A program made the translations under genes and the position numbers. The notes beneath the pieces were generated by a model. That model did no database searches. It was not told the DNA's origin and saw nothing but the letters and a program-made list of their open reading frames with translations. Positions 53,599-62,645 of a stretch of 64,000 nucleotides of DNA are shown here, in pieces. Positions within the stretch are counted from its first letter, which is position 1. Each line of letters begins with the position of its first letter. Source of the stretch: Sinorhizobium numidicum (GTDB taxonomy: Bacteria > Pseudomonadota > Alphaproteobacteria > Rhizobiales > Rhizobiaceae); contig NZ_CP120367.1 in assembly GCF_029892045.1 (NCBI RefSeq), forward strand, positions 1,550,001 to 1,614,000. The letters are read 5' to 3'.

Positions 53599-54450
53599 AT
53601 GGCCAACAAGCGATCTTGGATCCCCTATCTGCTGATCCTTCCATCCGTCGCCTTCCTGGCGCTGCTCTTTGTCGTGCCGCTGGTTCAGACGATATGGCTG
53701 GCGGTTTCGGAAAACGGCGCGCCTTCGCTGGCGAATGCTCAACGCATGGCGAGCGACATCAACTTCACGCGCTCGGTCAAAAACACCTTCCTGCTGGCCA
53801 TCGCCGTGGTGCCGGTGCAGATCGCCATCGCACTCGCCATGGGGACGATGGTTTCCAAGGTCGGGCCCGGCCGCGAGACCATCCTGTGGATCTGGACGAT
53901 CCCGCTCGGCATTTCCGACCTTGCCGCCGGCCTGGTCTGGTTGTCGATCCTGCAGAATACGGGCTACCTCAATTCGGTGCTCTTCGGGCTCGGCATCATC
54001 GAGCAACGGACGGGCTGGCTCTCCTACCAGACACCGATCGCTCTCTTCTTTGCCATCGCAGTCGCCGAGATCTGGCGCGGCACGGCGATCGTCATGGTCA
54101 TCATCGTTTCCGGCCTCAACCAGGTGCCGAAGGAATTCAAGGAAGCCGCTGAAATCTTTGGCGCCGGACCGCGGACGCGCTTCCTGCGCATCACCCTGCC
54201 GCTCATCCGCCCTGCCCTGCAATCGGCCCTCATCCTGCGAACCGTGCTCGCCTTCGAGGTTTTCGCGGTCGTCTACGCGCTCGGCGGGCGCAACTTCCCG
54301 GTCCTTGTTGGCGAGGCCTACACCTGGCAGAACCAGAACCAGAATTACGGCGTCGCCGCGGTCTACGCGGTCCTGATCATGATGATCTCGCTCGCCGCCA
54401 CCCTCATCTACCTGAGGGTCATCAAAGTCGATCCGGAGCGCCTGCCATGA
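53599..54450 (+). CDS. sugar ABC importer permease 1 (MalF-type)
   Basis: A 283-residue inner-membrane protein with six helices, starting PYLLILPSVAFLALLFVVPL, and with the conserved EAA loop KEAAEIFGAGPRTRFLRITLP, which docks to the ATPase. It overlaps the second permease gene by 4 bp. Confidence 0.93.
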   Translation: MANKRSWIPYLLILPSVAFLALLFVVPLVQTIWLAVSENGAPSLANAQRMASDINFTRSVKNTFLLAIAVVPVQIAIALAMGTMVSKVGPGRETILWIWTIPLGISDLAAGLVWLSILQNTGYLNSVLFGLGIIEQRTGWLSYQTPIALFFAIAVAEIWRGTAIVMVIIVSGLNQVPKEFKEAAEIFGAGPRTRFLRITLPLIRPALQSALILRTVLAFEVFAVVYALGGRNFPVLVGEAYTWQNQNQNYGVAAVYAVLIMMISLAATLIYLRVIKVDPERLP

Positions 54451-55334
54451 GTACGGAGCCTATGAGTACGGAACCAATGAGTGCCGAAGACATGAGCGCG
54501 ACCGGCAACACCGCAAATACAGCAGGATTCGTATCCTCACGCCGATGGCTTCTCTGGAGCGGCATCGTGGCGCTTTGCGCCTGGGTTCTGGTGCCGATCT
54601 ATCTCGTGGCGCTGGGTGCGCTTGGCGGCCGCCAAGGCGTCTACCAATGGCCGAAGACCGGTCTGCCGACCGGCATTTCACTCGATCCCTTTATCCTGTT
54701 CCTGAAGACGGAAGGCGTTGTCCAGTCGTTCCTAAACTCGCTGGGTGCGGCAGGCATCACGGTGGCGCTTTCGATCCTGCTTGGCGCGCCGGCGGGTTAT
54801 GCCCTTGCCCGCTACGATTTCTGGGGCAAGGACAGCTACAGGCTGCTGGTACTTTTGACCCGGGCCTTCCCGCTGGCGATCCTGGCGCTCCCGCTCACTG
54901 TTTCCTACATCAGGCTCGGCCTCTACGACACGATCATCGGCGTCGGCTTGATCCACACGGTGCTGGCACTGCCGTTTGCGGCGCTCGTCACGCAGGCCAT
55001 CTTCCTCGGGGTGCCGAAGGAGCTCGAAGAAGCCGCGTGGGTGTTCGGTTGCACGCGAGTCCAGGCCTTCCTCAAGATTGTTGCGCCGCTGGCACTCCCC
55101 GGCATCGTCGCCACGGCCGTCTTCGCCTTTGTAATCTCCTGGAACGAGGTGTTTGCCGCCTCGGTGCTCACGGTCCGCAACCGCACGCTAACGGCCTATC
55201 TGTTGACGGTGCTGTCGGAAAGCCCGATGCACTACCGCTTCGCCGGTGGCCTCATGCTCATCCTTCCTTCGGTTGTCTTCATCTTCGCGGTCAGGCGCTA
55301 CCTCTTCGCGATCTGGGGCATTTCCTCCAAGTAA
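54447..55334 (+). CDS. sugar ABC importer permease 2 (MalG-type) with repeated start
   Basis: A 295-residue inner-membrane protein with six helices and the EAA loop EEAAWVFGCTRVQAFLKIVAP. The first codons are odd: a 15-bp unit is present three times (54447, 54462 and 54477), each beginning with ATG, giving MSTEP, MSTEP, MSAED before a fourth ATG at 54492. Any of the four could serve as start. The first one overlaps the previous stop (ATGA). Confidence 0.92.
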   Translation: MSTEPMSTEPMSAEDMSATGNTANTAGFVSSRRWLLWSGIVALCAWVLVPIYLVALGALGGRQGVYQWPKTGLPTGISLDPFILFLKTEGVVQSFLNSLGAAGITVALSILLGAPAGYALARYDFWGKDSYRLLVLLTRAFPLAILALPLTVSYIRLGLYDTIIGVGLIHTVLALPFAALVTQAIFLGVPKELEEAAWVFGCTRVQAFLKIVAPLALPGIVATAVFAFVISWNEVFAASVLTVRNRTLTAYLLTVLSESPMHYRFAGGLMLILPSVVFIFAVRRYLFAIWGISSK

Positions 55335-55347
55335 CGGGATCATATCC

Positions 55348-56430
55348 ATGGCCAGTATTGTCATCGACCGCATCCGCAAAAGTTTTGGAGCCTTCCAGGC
55401 GCTGAAGGAAGTCTCGCTGACGATAAACGACGGCGAGTTCGTCTCCCTGCTCGGGCCGTCCGGCTGCGGCAAGACGACGCTGTTGCGCATCATCGCGGGG
55501 CTCGAAACCGCAACCTCCGGCGATGTTCACATCGGCGACAAGTCGGTGATCGGCCTGCCGCCCAAGGATCGCGGCCTTGCGATGGTCTTCCAGAACTACG
55601 CGGTCTTCCCGCATATGACGGTCTACGAGAACGTCGCCTTCGGGCTCCGCATGCAGAAGGCCGGCGATGCGCGGGTGAAGGCGCAGGTCGAGAAAGCTGC
55701 GGGCCTCCTTCACATAGAGCAATATCTCGATCGCTATCCGAATAAGCTCTCCGGTGGCCAGCGCCAGCGCGTCGCTGTCGCCCGGGCGCTCGCGGTGGAG
55801 CCCAAGGTGCTGCTGATGGACGAGCCGCTTTCCAACCTCGACGCGCTGCTCCGCCTTGAAATGCGCACGGAACTCAAGAGCGTGCTGCAATCGGCCGGCA
55901 CCACGACCATCTACGTCACCCACGACCAGACCGAGGCGATGGGCCTTTCCGACCGCATCGCCGTCATGCACAACGGCGTGGTCGAGCAGGTTGGAAATCC
56001 TGTCGAGATCTACAATCATCCGGCGACGCGTTTCGTCGGTGGGTTCATCGGCAATCCGCCGATGAACTTCATCAAGGTGCCGGTGTCGAACGGTCGGGTA
56101 TCAGCAGGCTCCGAGCAGCTTGCCGCACCGAAGGAAACGGGCAATGAGGTAATCCTGGGCTTGCGTGGCGAGGCCGTCGAACTGGCTCCCTTGCCTCAGG
56201 GCTTGGAAATGAAGGTCCGTGTCGCAGAGCCGATGGGTTCGCATCTGCTGCTCACCGGCTCGATCCACGATCAGCCGGCGCGCGTCATCCTTCCAGCGTC
56301 CGAAACCGTCAAGAGCGGCGATACGATCGGTCTGAAACTCGACCGCGACCGCATAACCTGGCTTTCGGCGGAAAGCGGCAAATCCTATCGGTCCTCACAG
56401 CCTGAGAATCATTTGGAGTACCCAGCATGA
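55348..56430 (+). CDS. sugar ABC importer ATPase (UgpC/MalK type)
   Basis: A 360-residue protein with Walker A GPSGCGKTT, signature LSGGQRQRV, Walker B LLMDEPLSNLD and the switch H in TIYVTHDQTEA. A MalK-type regulatory domain follows (about 235-355; the linker reads NPVEIYNHPATRFVGGFIGNPPMNFI). It drives the two permeases upstream. The ATG at 55348 is preferred over upstream in-frame codons lying in the permease gene. It overlaps the glycosidase gene by 4 bp. Confidence 0.94.
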   Translation: MASIVIDRIRKSFGAFQALKEVSLTINDGEFVSLLGPSGCGKTTLLRIIAGLETATSGDVHIGDKSVIGLPPKDRGLAMVFQNYAVFPHMTVYENVAFGLRMQKAGDARVKAQVEKAAGLLHIEQYLDRYPNKLSGGQRQRVAVARALAVEPKVLLMDEPLSNLDALLRLEMRTELKSVLQSAGTTTIYVTHDQTEAMGLSDRIAVMHNGVVEQVGNPVEIYNHPATRFVGGFIGNPPMNFIKVPVSNGRVSAGSEQLAAPKETGNEVILGLRGEAVELAPLPQGLEMKVRVAEPMGSHLLLTGSIHDQPARVILPASETVKSGDTIGLKLDRDRITWLSAESGKSYRSSQPENHLEYPA

Positions 56431-57683
56431 ACTTGCATATCGATCATGCCAAGCGGATCCTCGTCGCCAATGACCGCGGCGGTTATACCGTGCCGACCGA
56501 CCGGCTTTATCCCTTCCAGTGGAACTGGGATTCCGCCTTCGTCGCCATGGGTTTCGCGCTCTACGATATCGACCGCGCCTATCGCGAGCTAGAACGGCTG
56601 ACTGAGGGCCAGTGGGCCGACGGCATGATCCCGCACATCGTCTTCCACCAGCCTAGCGACACCTACTTTCCCGGGCCGGATGTCTGGCGGACGAAGCATA
56701 CCATCCCCACCTCCGGAATCACCCAGCCGCCGGTCTTCGCAATCGCGCTGCGCAAGGTGCACGAGCGAGCCGGCAAGCATGCTGAAGCCCGCACCCTGCC
56801 GCTCTACGAAGCGGCGCTGAAATGGCACCGCTGGTGGTATTCCGCCCGCGATCCGGAAAGAACCGGGTTGGTTGCGCTGCACCACCCGTGGGAAAGCGGC
56901 AGCGACAATTCTCCCGCCTGGGATGTCGCACTTGCCCGCGTACCGACAACAACCGTCACACCTGTCATGCGCAAGGACACGGGCCATGTGAACGCCGACA
57001 TGCGCCCGCGCGATGAGGACTACAAGCGTTTTATCCATCTGCTCGACACCTATGCCGCCTGCGGCTGGAACCCGGCTAAGCAATGGGAAGAGGCGCCGTT
57101 CAAGATCGCTGAAATCCAGACCACCGCAATTCTGCTCAAGGCCGGCGAGGACTTGGAACATCTCGCACGGCTGTTCGGCAGGACGGAAGACGCAACGGAG
57201 ATCGCCGACTTTAACGACCGCAGCCGCAGGGCGATGCTCGCGCAGTGGCGTCCAGCACTCCGCCGCTTCGTCTCCCGCGACCTTATCTCCGGCGAGGACG
57301 TGCAAGCCGCGACACAGGCGGGCTTCATCCCCCTCCTTTCGCTCGACCTCGACAAGGATATTGCCGACGCGCTCGTGACCGAGATGAAGACCTGGTCCAA
57401 GGGGCTGAAGGTCGCTTTCCCGACGACCAAGCCGGGTGTTGGAAGCTGGGAGCCGAAGCGCTACTGGCGCGGTCCTGCCTGGGCGATCATCAACTGGCTG
57501 CTGATCGACGGCCTGCAGCGCAACGGCCATCCGGACGCAGGGGAAGAACTCCGCATGTCGACGATCGCTGCGATCGAGACGGAAGGGTTCGCCGAATATT
57601 TCGACCCGGTAACCGGCGAAGGCTGCGGCGGCCTCGGCTTCTCCTGGACGGCCGCCGCCTACATATGGCTGATGAGGGTCTGA
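56427..57683 (+). CDS. GH63-type (alpha/alpha)6-barrel glycoside hydrolase
   Basis: A 418-residue protein without signal peptide, so it acts in the cytosol. It has the features of the glycosylglycerate hydrolase/MGH1-like branch of GH63: an early PFQWNWDSAFVAMG, then GMIPHIVF, HPWESGSDNSPAWD (general-acid Asp region), and a late YWRGPAWAIINWLLIDGL and GFSWTAAAYIWL. Members split glucosyl- or mannosyl-glycerate and related alpha-glycosides. As the last gene of the LacI-controlled importer operon, it should hydrolyse the imported sugar. Confidence 0.87.
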   Translation: MNLHIDHAKRILVANDRGGYTVPTDRLYPFQWNWDSAFVAMGFALYDIDRAYRELERLTEGQWADGMIPHIVFHQPSDTYFPGPDVWRTKHTIPTSGITQPPVFAIALRKVHERAGKHAEARTLPLYEAALKWHRWWYSARDPERTGLVALHHPWESGSDNSPAWDVALARVPTTTVTPVMRKDTGHVNADMRPRDEDYKRFIHLLDTYAACGWNPAKQWEEAPFKIAEIQTTAILLKAGEDLEHLARLFGRTEDATEIADFNDRSRRAMLAQWRPALRRFVSRDLISGEDVQAATQAGFIPLLSLDLDKDIADALVTEMKTWSKGLKVAFPTTKPGVGSWEPKRYWRGPAWAIINWLLIDGLQRNGHPDAGEELRMSTIAAIETEGFAEYFDPVTGEGCGGLGFSWTAAAYIWLMRV

Positions 57684-57685
57684 TA

Positions 57686-57787
57686 AAATGACCCGCCGCC
57701 GAGGATCAGCTGAAGCGCATCGACATCCTCGCGCAGCAAAACGGCACCGCCCATGAGCTTACCGTTCACACCGCCGGCGGGTCATTT
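57686..57787. repeat. 12-bp inverted repeat with long spacer after the sugar operon
   Basis: AAATGACCCGCC at 57686-57697 is exactly complementary to GGCGGGTCATTT at 57776-57787, with 78 bp between. It starts 3 bp after the glycosidase stop. The spacer and the following 100 bp translate into protein-like fragments (for example LKRIDILAQQNGTAHELTV) broken by a frame change, so this may be the rest of a lost gene. A terminator is possible but the loop is long. Confidence 0.4.
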
Positions 57788-57975
57788 CCGCGGGAGAAAC
57801 GGTAATGCAGTCGTTCCCGTCAATGACAGCCTCGTCATCGAAGCAAAGAACCAGCCAGCCGATATCGATCAATTGCATACGTTATAGAACGTCGCCAAAT
57901 GCTGAGGCGTCCCTTCCGCCCTCAATCATAAAAGCCATGGCTCCTCCTCGCGCCACGGACAGGTAGTTGCCACAG

Positions 57976-59052
57976 TTAATAGCCGGTCATCTCCAGATAA
58001 CCGATACCGGACGCGGATCCGGATATTCGGACAGGACCCTCCCAATAGGGAAACTGGCTCGTCACCCAAGCCGCATTGTTGAGAGCTGTTACCGTCACGT
58101 CCAGACCCCTGGCCGGGAGCTCGATACGCCAAACGACGGGGATCTCCCTGCCAGCAACCGCGGCGCTTGATCCGGGCGTCACCTTGAGCTCGTTGGGAGA
58201 AAACGGCGTAGGTCTGCCACTCGCGAAGATCCAGGTGCCCGATGTAAAACCTCCGCCCTTGTCGTCACGCAGGCGGAAGCCCATCATCTTTTCTCCGTTG
58301 TCGAAATGCAGGGAGAACCACTCCCAACCGGTCTGATTGGCCGCCAGCGGCTGGCTCGACCACTCCCGATCCAGCCATGCTTTTCCGGCCACAGTGACTT
58401 TCTTGCCGGCGGCCTCAAGTTCGCCAGAAACGGTGAAAAACGGCTGCGAGTAATAGTAACTCGCCTGACCGGCGGCCGATTTTACTGAATAGCCATTGTC
58501 ACCATGGGAAACGATCGGACCTTTCGCTTGCAGATCGAGCCGATAGCGAAAATCCGTTCCGGAGGCCGACATTTCCAAATGCGAAAGCTGATCGTCGTTT
58601 GATGGCGATTGGCTCGCCCTCAGTTGCCACTCGTCAATCCACGCTGAAAAGGGGGCTGCCGAGACACCTGCCTGACCGACACCGCCGCGTGCGAGGCGCT
58701 CCGCGGAGAACTGGCGCTCGGGCGTGGTAAGGGCAGCGTTACCCATCCAGACCTGCGGGCTTGACCAGCCCTCTCCCTCACGCGGCGCCGCGGCCGACCG
58801 GAACAGGGTCCACTGTGCTCCATAGTCCCTGCCGTCGGAGCCTTTGAGGTTGGCGGTCACGTACCACCATTCAATTCGAAACTCGGGATGCGGGCCGTGA
58901 TCTTTTGGAAACTCGAACGGCACACCCGGCTTCGGCAGGGCGAACCCCTCCGCGGCCTGGGTGCCGAGCCCCGCGAAGCCCTGCGCGTGTGCCGACCCAC
59001 CCGCGACAAGGCTCAAGAAAACAGCGAACACTGTAGGCGATCTAACGTTCAT
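57976..59052 (-). CDS. AttH-like lipocalin-type secreted protein
   Basis: A 358-residue protein with a Sec signal peptide (FAVFLSLVAGGSAHAQ, cleavage near residue 23). It has the AttH/CrtC-like double-lipocalin features PHPEFRIEWWYVTANLKG, DYGAQWTLFRS, and in the second half KAWLDREWSSQPL and GWEWFSLHFDNG. It is the last gene of an attEFGH-type ABC operon, overlapping the permease gene by 11 bp. AttH probably works with the transporter in the periplasm; the substrate is unknown. Confidence 0.9.
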   Translation of the reverse strand: MNVRSPTVFAVFLSLVAGGSAHAQGFAGLGTQAAEGFALPKPGVPFEFPKDHGPHPEFRIEWWYVTANLKGSDGRDYGAQWTLFRSAAAPREGEGWSSPQVWMGNAALTTPERQFSAERLARGGVGQAGVSAAPFSAWIDEWQLRASQSPSNDDQLSHLEMSASGTDFRYRLDLQAKGPIVSHGDNGYSVKSAAGQASYYYSQPFFTVSGELEAAGKKVTVAGKAWLDREWSSQPLAANQTGWEWFSLHFDNGEKMMGFRLRDDKGGGFTSGTWIFASGRPTPFSPNELKVTPGSSAAVAGREIPVVWRIELPARGLDVTVTALNNAAWVTSQFPYWEGPVRISGSASGIGYLEMTGY

Positions 59053-61450
59053 TGGCGAAAACCTTGAGAAGCGTCGAGGGCGTCACCTTCGACAGTTGCC
59101 GAAGGGGCACGGCGACGGAAACTACAGCAGCCAGGACCGCAAAGCCGCCGAGGCGAAGCCAGTCGGCCGGAAACAAGCGCAGCGGCAACCGCCAACCGAA
59201 AGCCTCGACATTCACGACCGCCAGAAGAACCCAGGCGAGCGAGATGCCGACCGGCACCGCCAGCGTGAGCGTGATCGTCACCAGCATCATCGTGCGCCAG
59301 AGCTCCAGCTTCACAAGATGCCGTCTGGTCAAACCCATCGCCCAGACCGGGGCAAGCTGCGGCAGTCTCATTCCGGAAAGCGTCGTCATGCTTGCGAAGA
59401 GCGCGACGCCCGCTACTCCAAGGGTCAGCACGTTAAGGGCTGCGGTGATCGAGAAGGTCTGCTCGAATATTTCCATGGAACGGCGCTTAAGGCTCGCCTG
59501 ATCGACAACATTGGCGGACCGCAGCCCGAATTCATCAGTGAGCTCTCGCTTCAACGCCTGCACATTACCAGCTGGGATCCTCACGCCGAACCTTAAACGC
59601 GGGACGTTGGGGTAATGTCGTGTGAGAGCATCAAGGCTGACGAGTGCCTGCCCGATCGGGTTGCCGTAGTCGGAATAGATGCCGACGATCCGCACACTCC
59701 AGCCGCCCGGCAGCACGACCGTATCGCCCAGTGTGAGCCGGTTGCGACGAACCAGCTGCTCGTTCACGAGCGCGGCCTCGCCGCGGCCAATTTGATCCCA
59801 CGCATCGGGCGTTGCTTCGAGGAGCGGCCAGTTATCGCGGTACGTCCTGTGGTCGAGGACTCCATAAACCTGTCCAGGCTGCCCTTCGATCTCACCTTCC
59901 GTGTTCCAGATGGGAAGGACCGCCGTTGCCCGCGGGCCAAGCCATTCTGCCAATCTTGTTGCCTCGTCTTCCGAGCGTGCCGTGACATAGAGCTCCGATG
60001 CGAGCCGCTGATCCAGCCAGCCAGTGAAGGTATATCTGAAGCTCGCGACCATCGTTCCAACCCCGACATTGGCGGAAAGCGCGATCAGCAGCGCCATGAG
60101 CGCCAGCGCCAAGCCAGGGATTTGTTGGCGCGTATCCGCCAAGAACCATGTTGGTACGGGACGTACGACGACGCGGGACGCGAGTCCCAGAAGCAGGTCC
60201 AGCAAACCAGGCAATAGGAGGGCCGCACCCAGCAATAGAAACGCCAGCACGCTGAAGCCCATGATGAGCCCGCTTCCCCAATTCGCCAGCGCCATCGCCA
60301 ATAGAAGGAAAACCAACGCCACCGCCGACTGGGCCACGAGGAACCGCTGCGAGGCTCTTGCCCATGCCCGCGGCTGCGCCGGTGCGAGAAGCGGCATGCG
60401 CGAGATCTGCCAAAGGCTCTGCGCCGCCGAGAGCAAGGTGCCGCCTGCGGCGATTGCCATTCCGCTTGCAACCCAGCCAGTCCTGAAGGCAAGCGCGCCT
60501 TCGACGCTTGCCCCATAGAGGCTACGAAGCGTGGTGGCCACCCCCGGCATGAGGAAAGTGGCGAGAAGATACCCGAGTGCGACCCCGATCAGACCGGAGA
60601 CCACTGCCAATGTCAGGAGCTCAGTGACGAGCAATGCCATAAGAGTTCCTGCCGGGATACCCAGGGACCGCAGCGTCCTGAACGTCGGCCGCCGCTGTTC
60701 GAACGCCAGCCCGATCGTCGAGTAGACGATGAAGAGACCGACGACGAAGGCAAGGAAGCCGAACGCCGTCAAGTTGAGGTGAAAGCTGTCGGTAAGACGG
60801 CCGAGGTCTGCTTGCGTATCCGGCTTCTTAAGCACCAGTTCCGGTGCGACCTCCGTGAGATCGGCTCGTCCCATCGGTTGATCCGGTGAGACGATAAGCC
60901 GAGAGATCGCCATTGGCTTGCCGAGCAGACCCTGTGCAATCCCTATGTCGGCGACGGCAGTACCGGGGAGGAGATCAGGGCTGGCTCTTAGTGGCGGCGT
61001 AGCGGTCACCTTCAGTTCGGCGACCGTCGATGGAGCAGCGTAGACCAACCCGGGCGGGGTGATGAATGCCAGCAGGTCGGCCTCATCTCCCAAGGTTGTG
61101 GCTGTCACTCCCTTAGGCAGGGTGACCGGATCCATACCAATGAGGTGGATGCGTCTGGTTCCGACCCTCCACTCGCCCTCGATGACGGGCGATACCTTCC
61201 AGCCCGCACGCCTCAATCTGACGAAGACCTCCTGGCTGAGCTCCTCTCCTGTCAGCGGAACCAACTGGTCGTAACGGTCCTGTCCCAGCAGGGCGGCGGC
61301 CCGGTCATAGCTCGCACGCGCTTCCGCGTTGATCGCCTGCACGCCCGACCACAGCGCCGTTGCAAGGCAGAGGCCGAGCAGGAGCATAGCCAATTGCAAG
61401 GGACGTCTGCGCCAATGCGACAGCAGCGCGCGGAAGCCGGCTGAGATCAT
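59042..61450 (-). CDS. FtsX-type ABC permease, AttF/AttG-like, 802 residues
   Basis: A large inner-membrane protein with about ten helices: one at the N-terminus (LAMLLLGLCLATALW), a cluster at about 235-470, and three at the C-terminus (from about 665). Large extracytoplasmic domains of MacB-PCD type (about 40-225 and 495-640) lie between them. This duplicated FtsX layout matches AttF/AttG joined in one chain. With the ATPase upstream it forms a MacB/Lol-like transporter that moves substrates at the outer face of the inner membrane rather than an importer. Confidence 0.88.
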   Translation of the reverse strand: MISAGFRALLSHWRRRPLQLAMLLLGLCLATALWSGVQAINAEARASYDRAAALLGQDRYDQLVPLTGEELSQEVFVRLRRAGWKVSPVIEGEWRVGTRRIHLIGMDPVTLPKGVTATTLGDEADLLAFITPPGLVYAAPSTVAELKVTATPPLRASPDLLPGTAVADIGIAQGLLGKPMAISRLIVSPDQPMGRADLTEVAPELVLKKPDTQADLGRLTDSFHLNLTAFGFLAFVVGLFIVYSTIGLAFEQRRPTFRTLRSLGIPAGTLMALLVTELLTLAVVSGLIGVALGYLLATFLMPGVATTLRSLYGASVEGALAFRTGWVASGMAIAAGGTLLSAAQSLWQISRMPLLAPAQPRAWARASQRFLVAQSAVALVFLLLAMALANWGSGLIMGFSVLAFLLLGAALLLPGLLDLLLGLASRVVVRPVPTWFLADTRQQIPGLALALMALLIALSANVGVGTMVASFRYTFTGWLDQRLASELYVTARSEDEATRLAEWLGPRATAVLPIWNTEGEIEGQPGQVYGVLDHRTYRDNWPLLEATPDAWDQIGRGEAALVNEQLVRRNRLTLGDTVVLPGGWSVRIVGIYSDYGNPIGQALVSLDALTRHYPNVPRLRFGVRIPAGNVQALKRELTDEFGLRSANVVDQASLKRRSMEIFEQTFSITAALNVLTLGVAGVALFASMTTLSGMRLPQLAPVWAMGLTRRHLVKLELWRTMMLVTITLTLAVPVGISLAWVLLAVVNVEAFGWRLPLRLFPADWLRLGGFAVLAAVVSVAVPLRQLSKVTPSTLLKVFANER

Positions 61451-62106
61451 GTGACGATCCGCCCTGCTGTCAACTTCACCTGCCGGTCAAGCCGAGCCGC
61501 CAGCCGCGTGGAATGAGTCACCATCAGCAGCGCAGCGCCCGTCTCCGCAATGAGCTCAAGCATCAGCGCCATCACGGCGTCGCCGTTGGTCTCGTCGAGA
61601 TTGCCGGTCGGCTCGTCGGCAAGGATGAGCGATGGTCTCGCCGCCAGCGTTCTTCCGATGGCGACACGCTGCTGCTGCCCGACTGAAAGCTGCTCGGGAT
61701 AGCGATCAAGCAAGGGAGTCAGCCCGAGCCTTTCGGACAGCTGCTTTTCCCAGGCAGGGTTAGAGCGGCCGGCGAGCGCCGCATGGAAGCCGAGGTTTGA
61801 CGCGACGTTAAGCGAGGGGATGAGGTTGAATTGCTGAAAGACGATACCGACGACATCACGGCGCAATGCCGCCCTGCCCCGATCGTCAAGCTCGGAAACA
61901 ACGCGGCCTCCGACCTCAATTCGGCCTTCATCAGGTCTGTCCAGACCCGAGACCAGATGCAGCAACGTACTTTTGCCGCTGCCAGACTCGCCAGTCAGAG
62001 CTAGGCTCTCACCGGTGCCCAGGTCCAGATCGATGTTTCTCAGGACGGTTAGGGGCCCTTCTGCTGTTTCGTAGTATTTGCTTACCGACCTTAGCGACAG
62101 AACCAT
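61447..62106 (-). CDS. AttE-like (LolD/MacB-type) ABC ATPase
   Basis: A 219-residue ATPase with Walker A GESGSGKST, signature LSVGQQQRVAIGR, Walker B LILADEPTGNLD and the switch His in VTHSTRLA, all of the LolD/MacB type. It overlaps the FtsX-type permease gene by 4 bp. It should power the AttF/G-like permease. Confidence 0.93.
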   Translation of the reverse strand: MVLSLRSVSKYYETAEGPLTVLRNIDLDLGTGESLALTGESGSGKSTLLHLVSGLDRPDEGRIEVGGRVVSELDDRGRAALRRDVVGIVFQQFNLIPSLNVASNLGFHAALAGRSNPAWEKQLSERLGLTPLLDRYPEQLSVGQQQRVAIGRTLAARPSLILADEPTGNLDETNGDAVMALMLELIAETGAALLMVTHSTRLAARLDRQVKLTAGRIVT

Positions 62107-62645
62107 CGATCCTCACTTCATTTAGGCATGCGACGAGCCCAAATCCAGCGCCCGTCAGCCGGATAGAATGTTGATGAAAAATCGTATTTGCGGCCAGCTT
62201 AAAACACGCGACGATGATCACACAGCTACCGACGACTGTCTTCGTCCGGGACGTATCGTTCGAAACGAGCACCGTACGCCGTGCTGGTGAACGCTGGCCG
62301 GCGGCCGCCGCACCTCGATGCGCCCAATCCGGTAGCACGCGTCCGTCGTCCGCACGAAGCTCGATGGAGGCAATCGGCTCACTGTTCTGGCGATCGCAGA
62401 GAGCATTGCGGGGCTCGCTCTGGTGCCGATGCGCTCGTTCTTTTGCGGACTCTCGAATACGACGTCGGCTCAGCCTAGAAAGTTAGGTAATGAGGACGAA
62501 TTAATCAAATTGGCGGATGCCCCTAACCCTATGTGAAGCGCACCGCTACGAACTAGCCGTGCTACACTGAGCGGTATGCTTGATGATCATCAGCGCTGCG
62601 CGCGCATGACTTTCGTGCCAGTCGCGGCTGGCCGGAGGATCAGTC
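62107..62645. other. gap with a possible LysR relic
   Basis: About 540 bp. Around 62343-62480 a plus-strand frame reads like the end of a regulator ligand domain (VLAIAESIAGLALVPMRSFF) but has no start and is broken upstream. Nothing else can be supported. A GGAGGA at 62634-62639 belongs to the next gene. Confidence 0.3.

Noticed and set aside
52261..54222. A 653-residue minus-strand frame
   Set aside because: It lies opposite the sugar-binding protein and permease genes and is rich in Arg, His, Asp and Gly, typical of shadow frames in GC-rich DNA.
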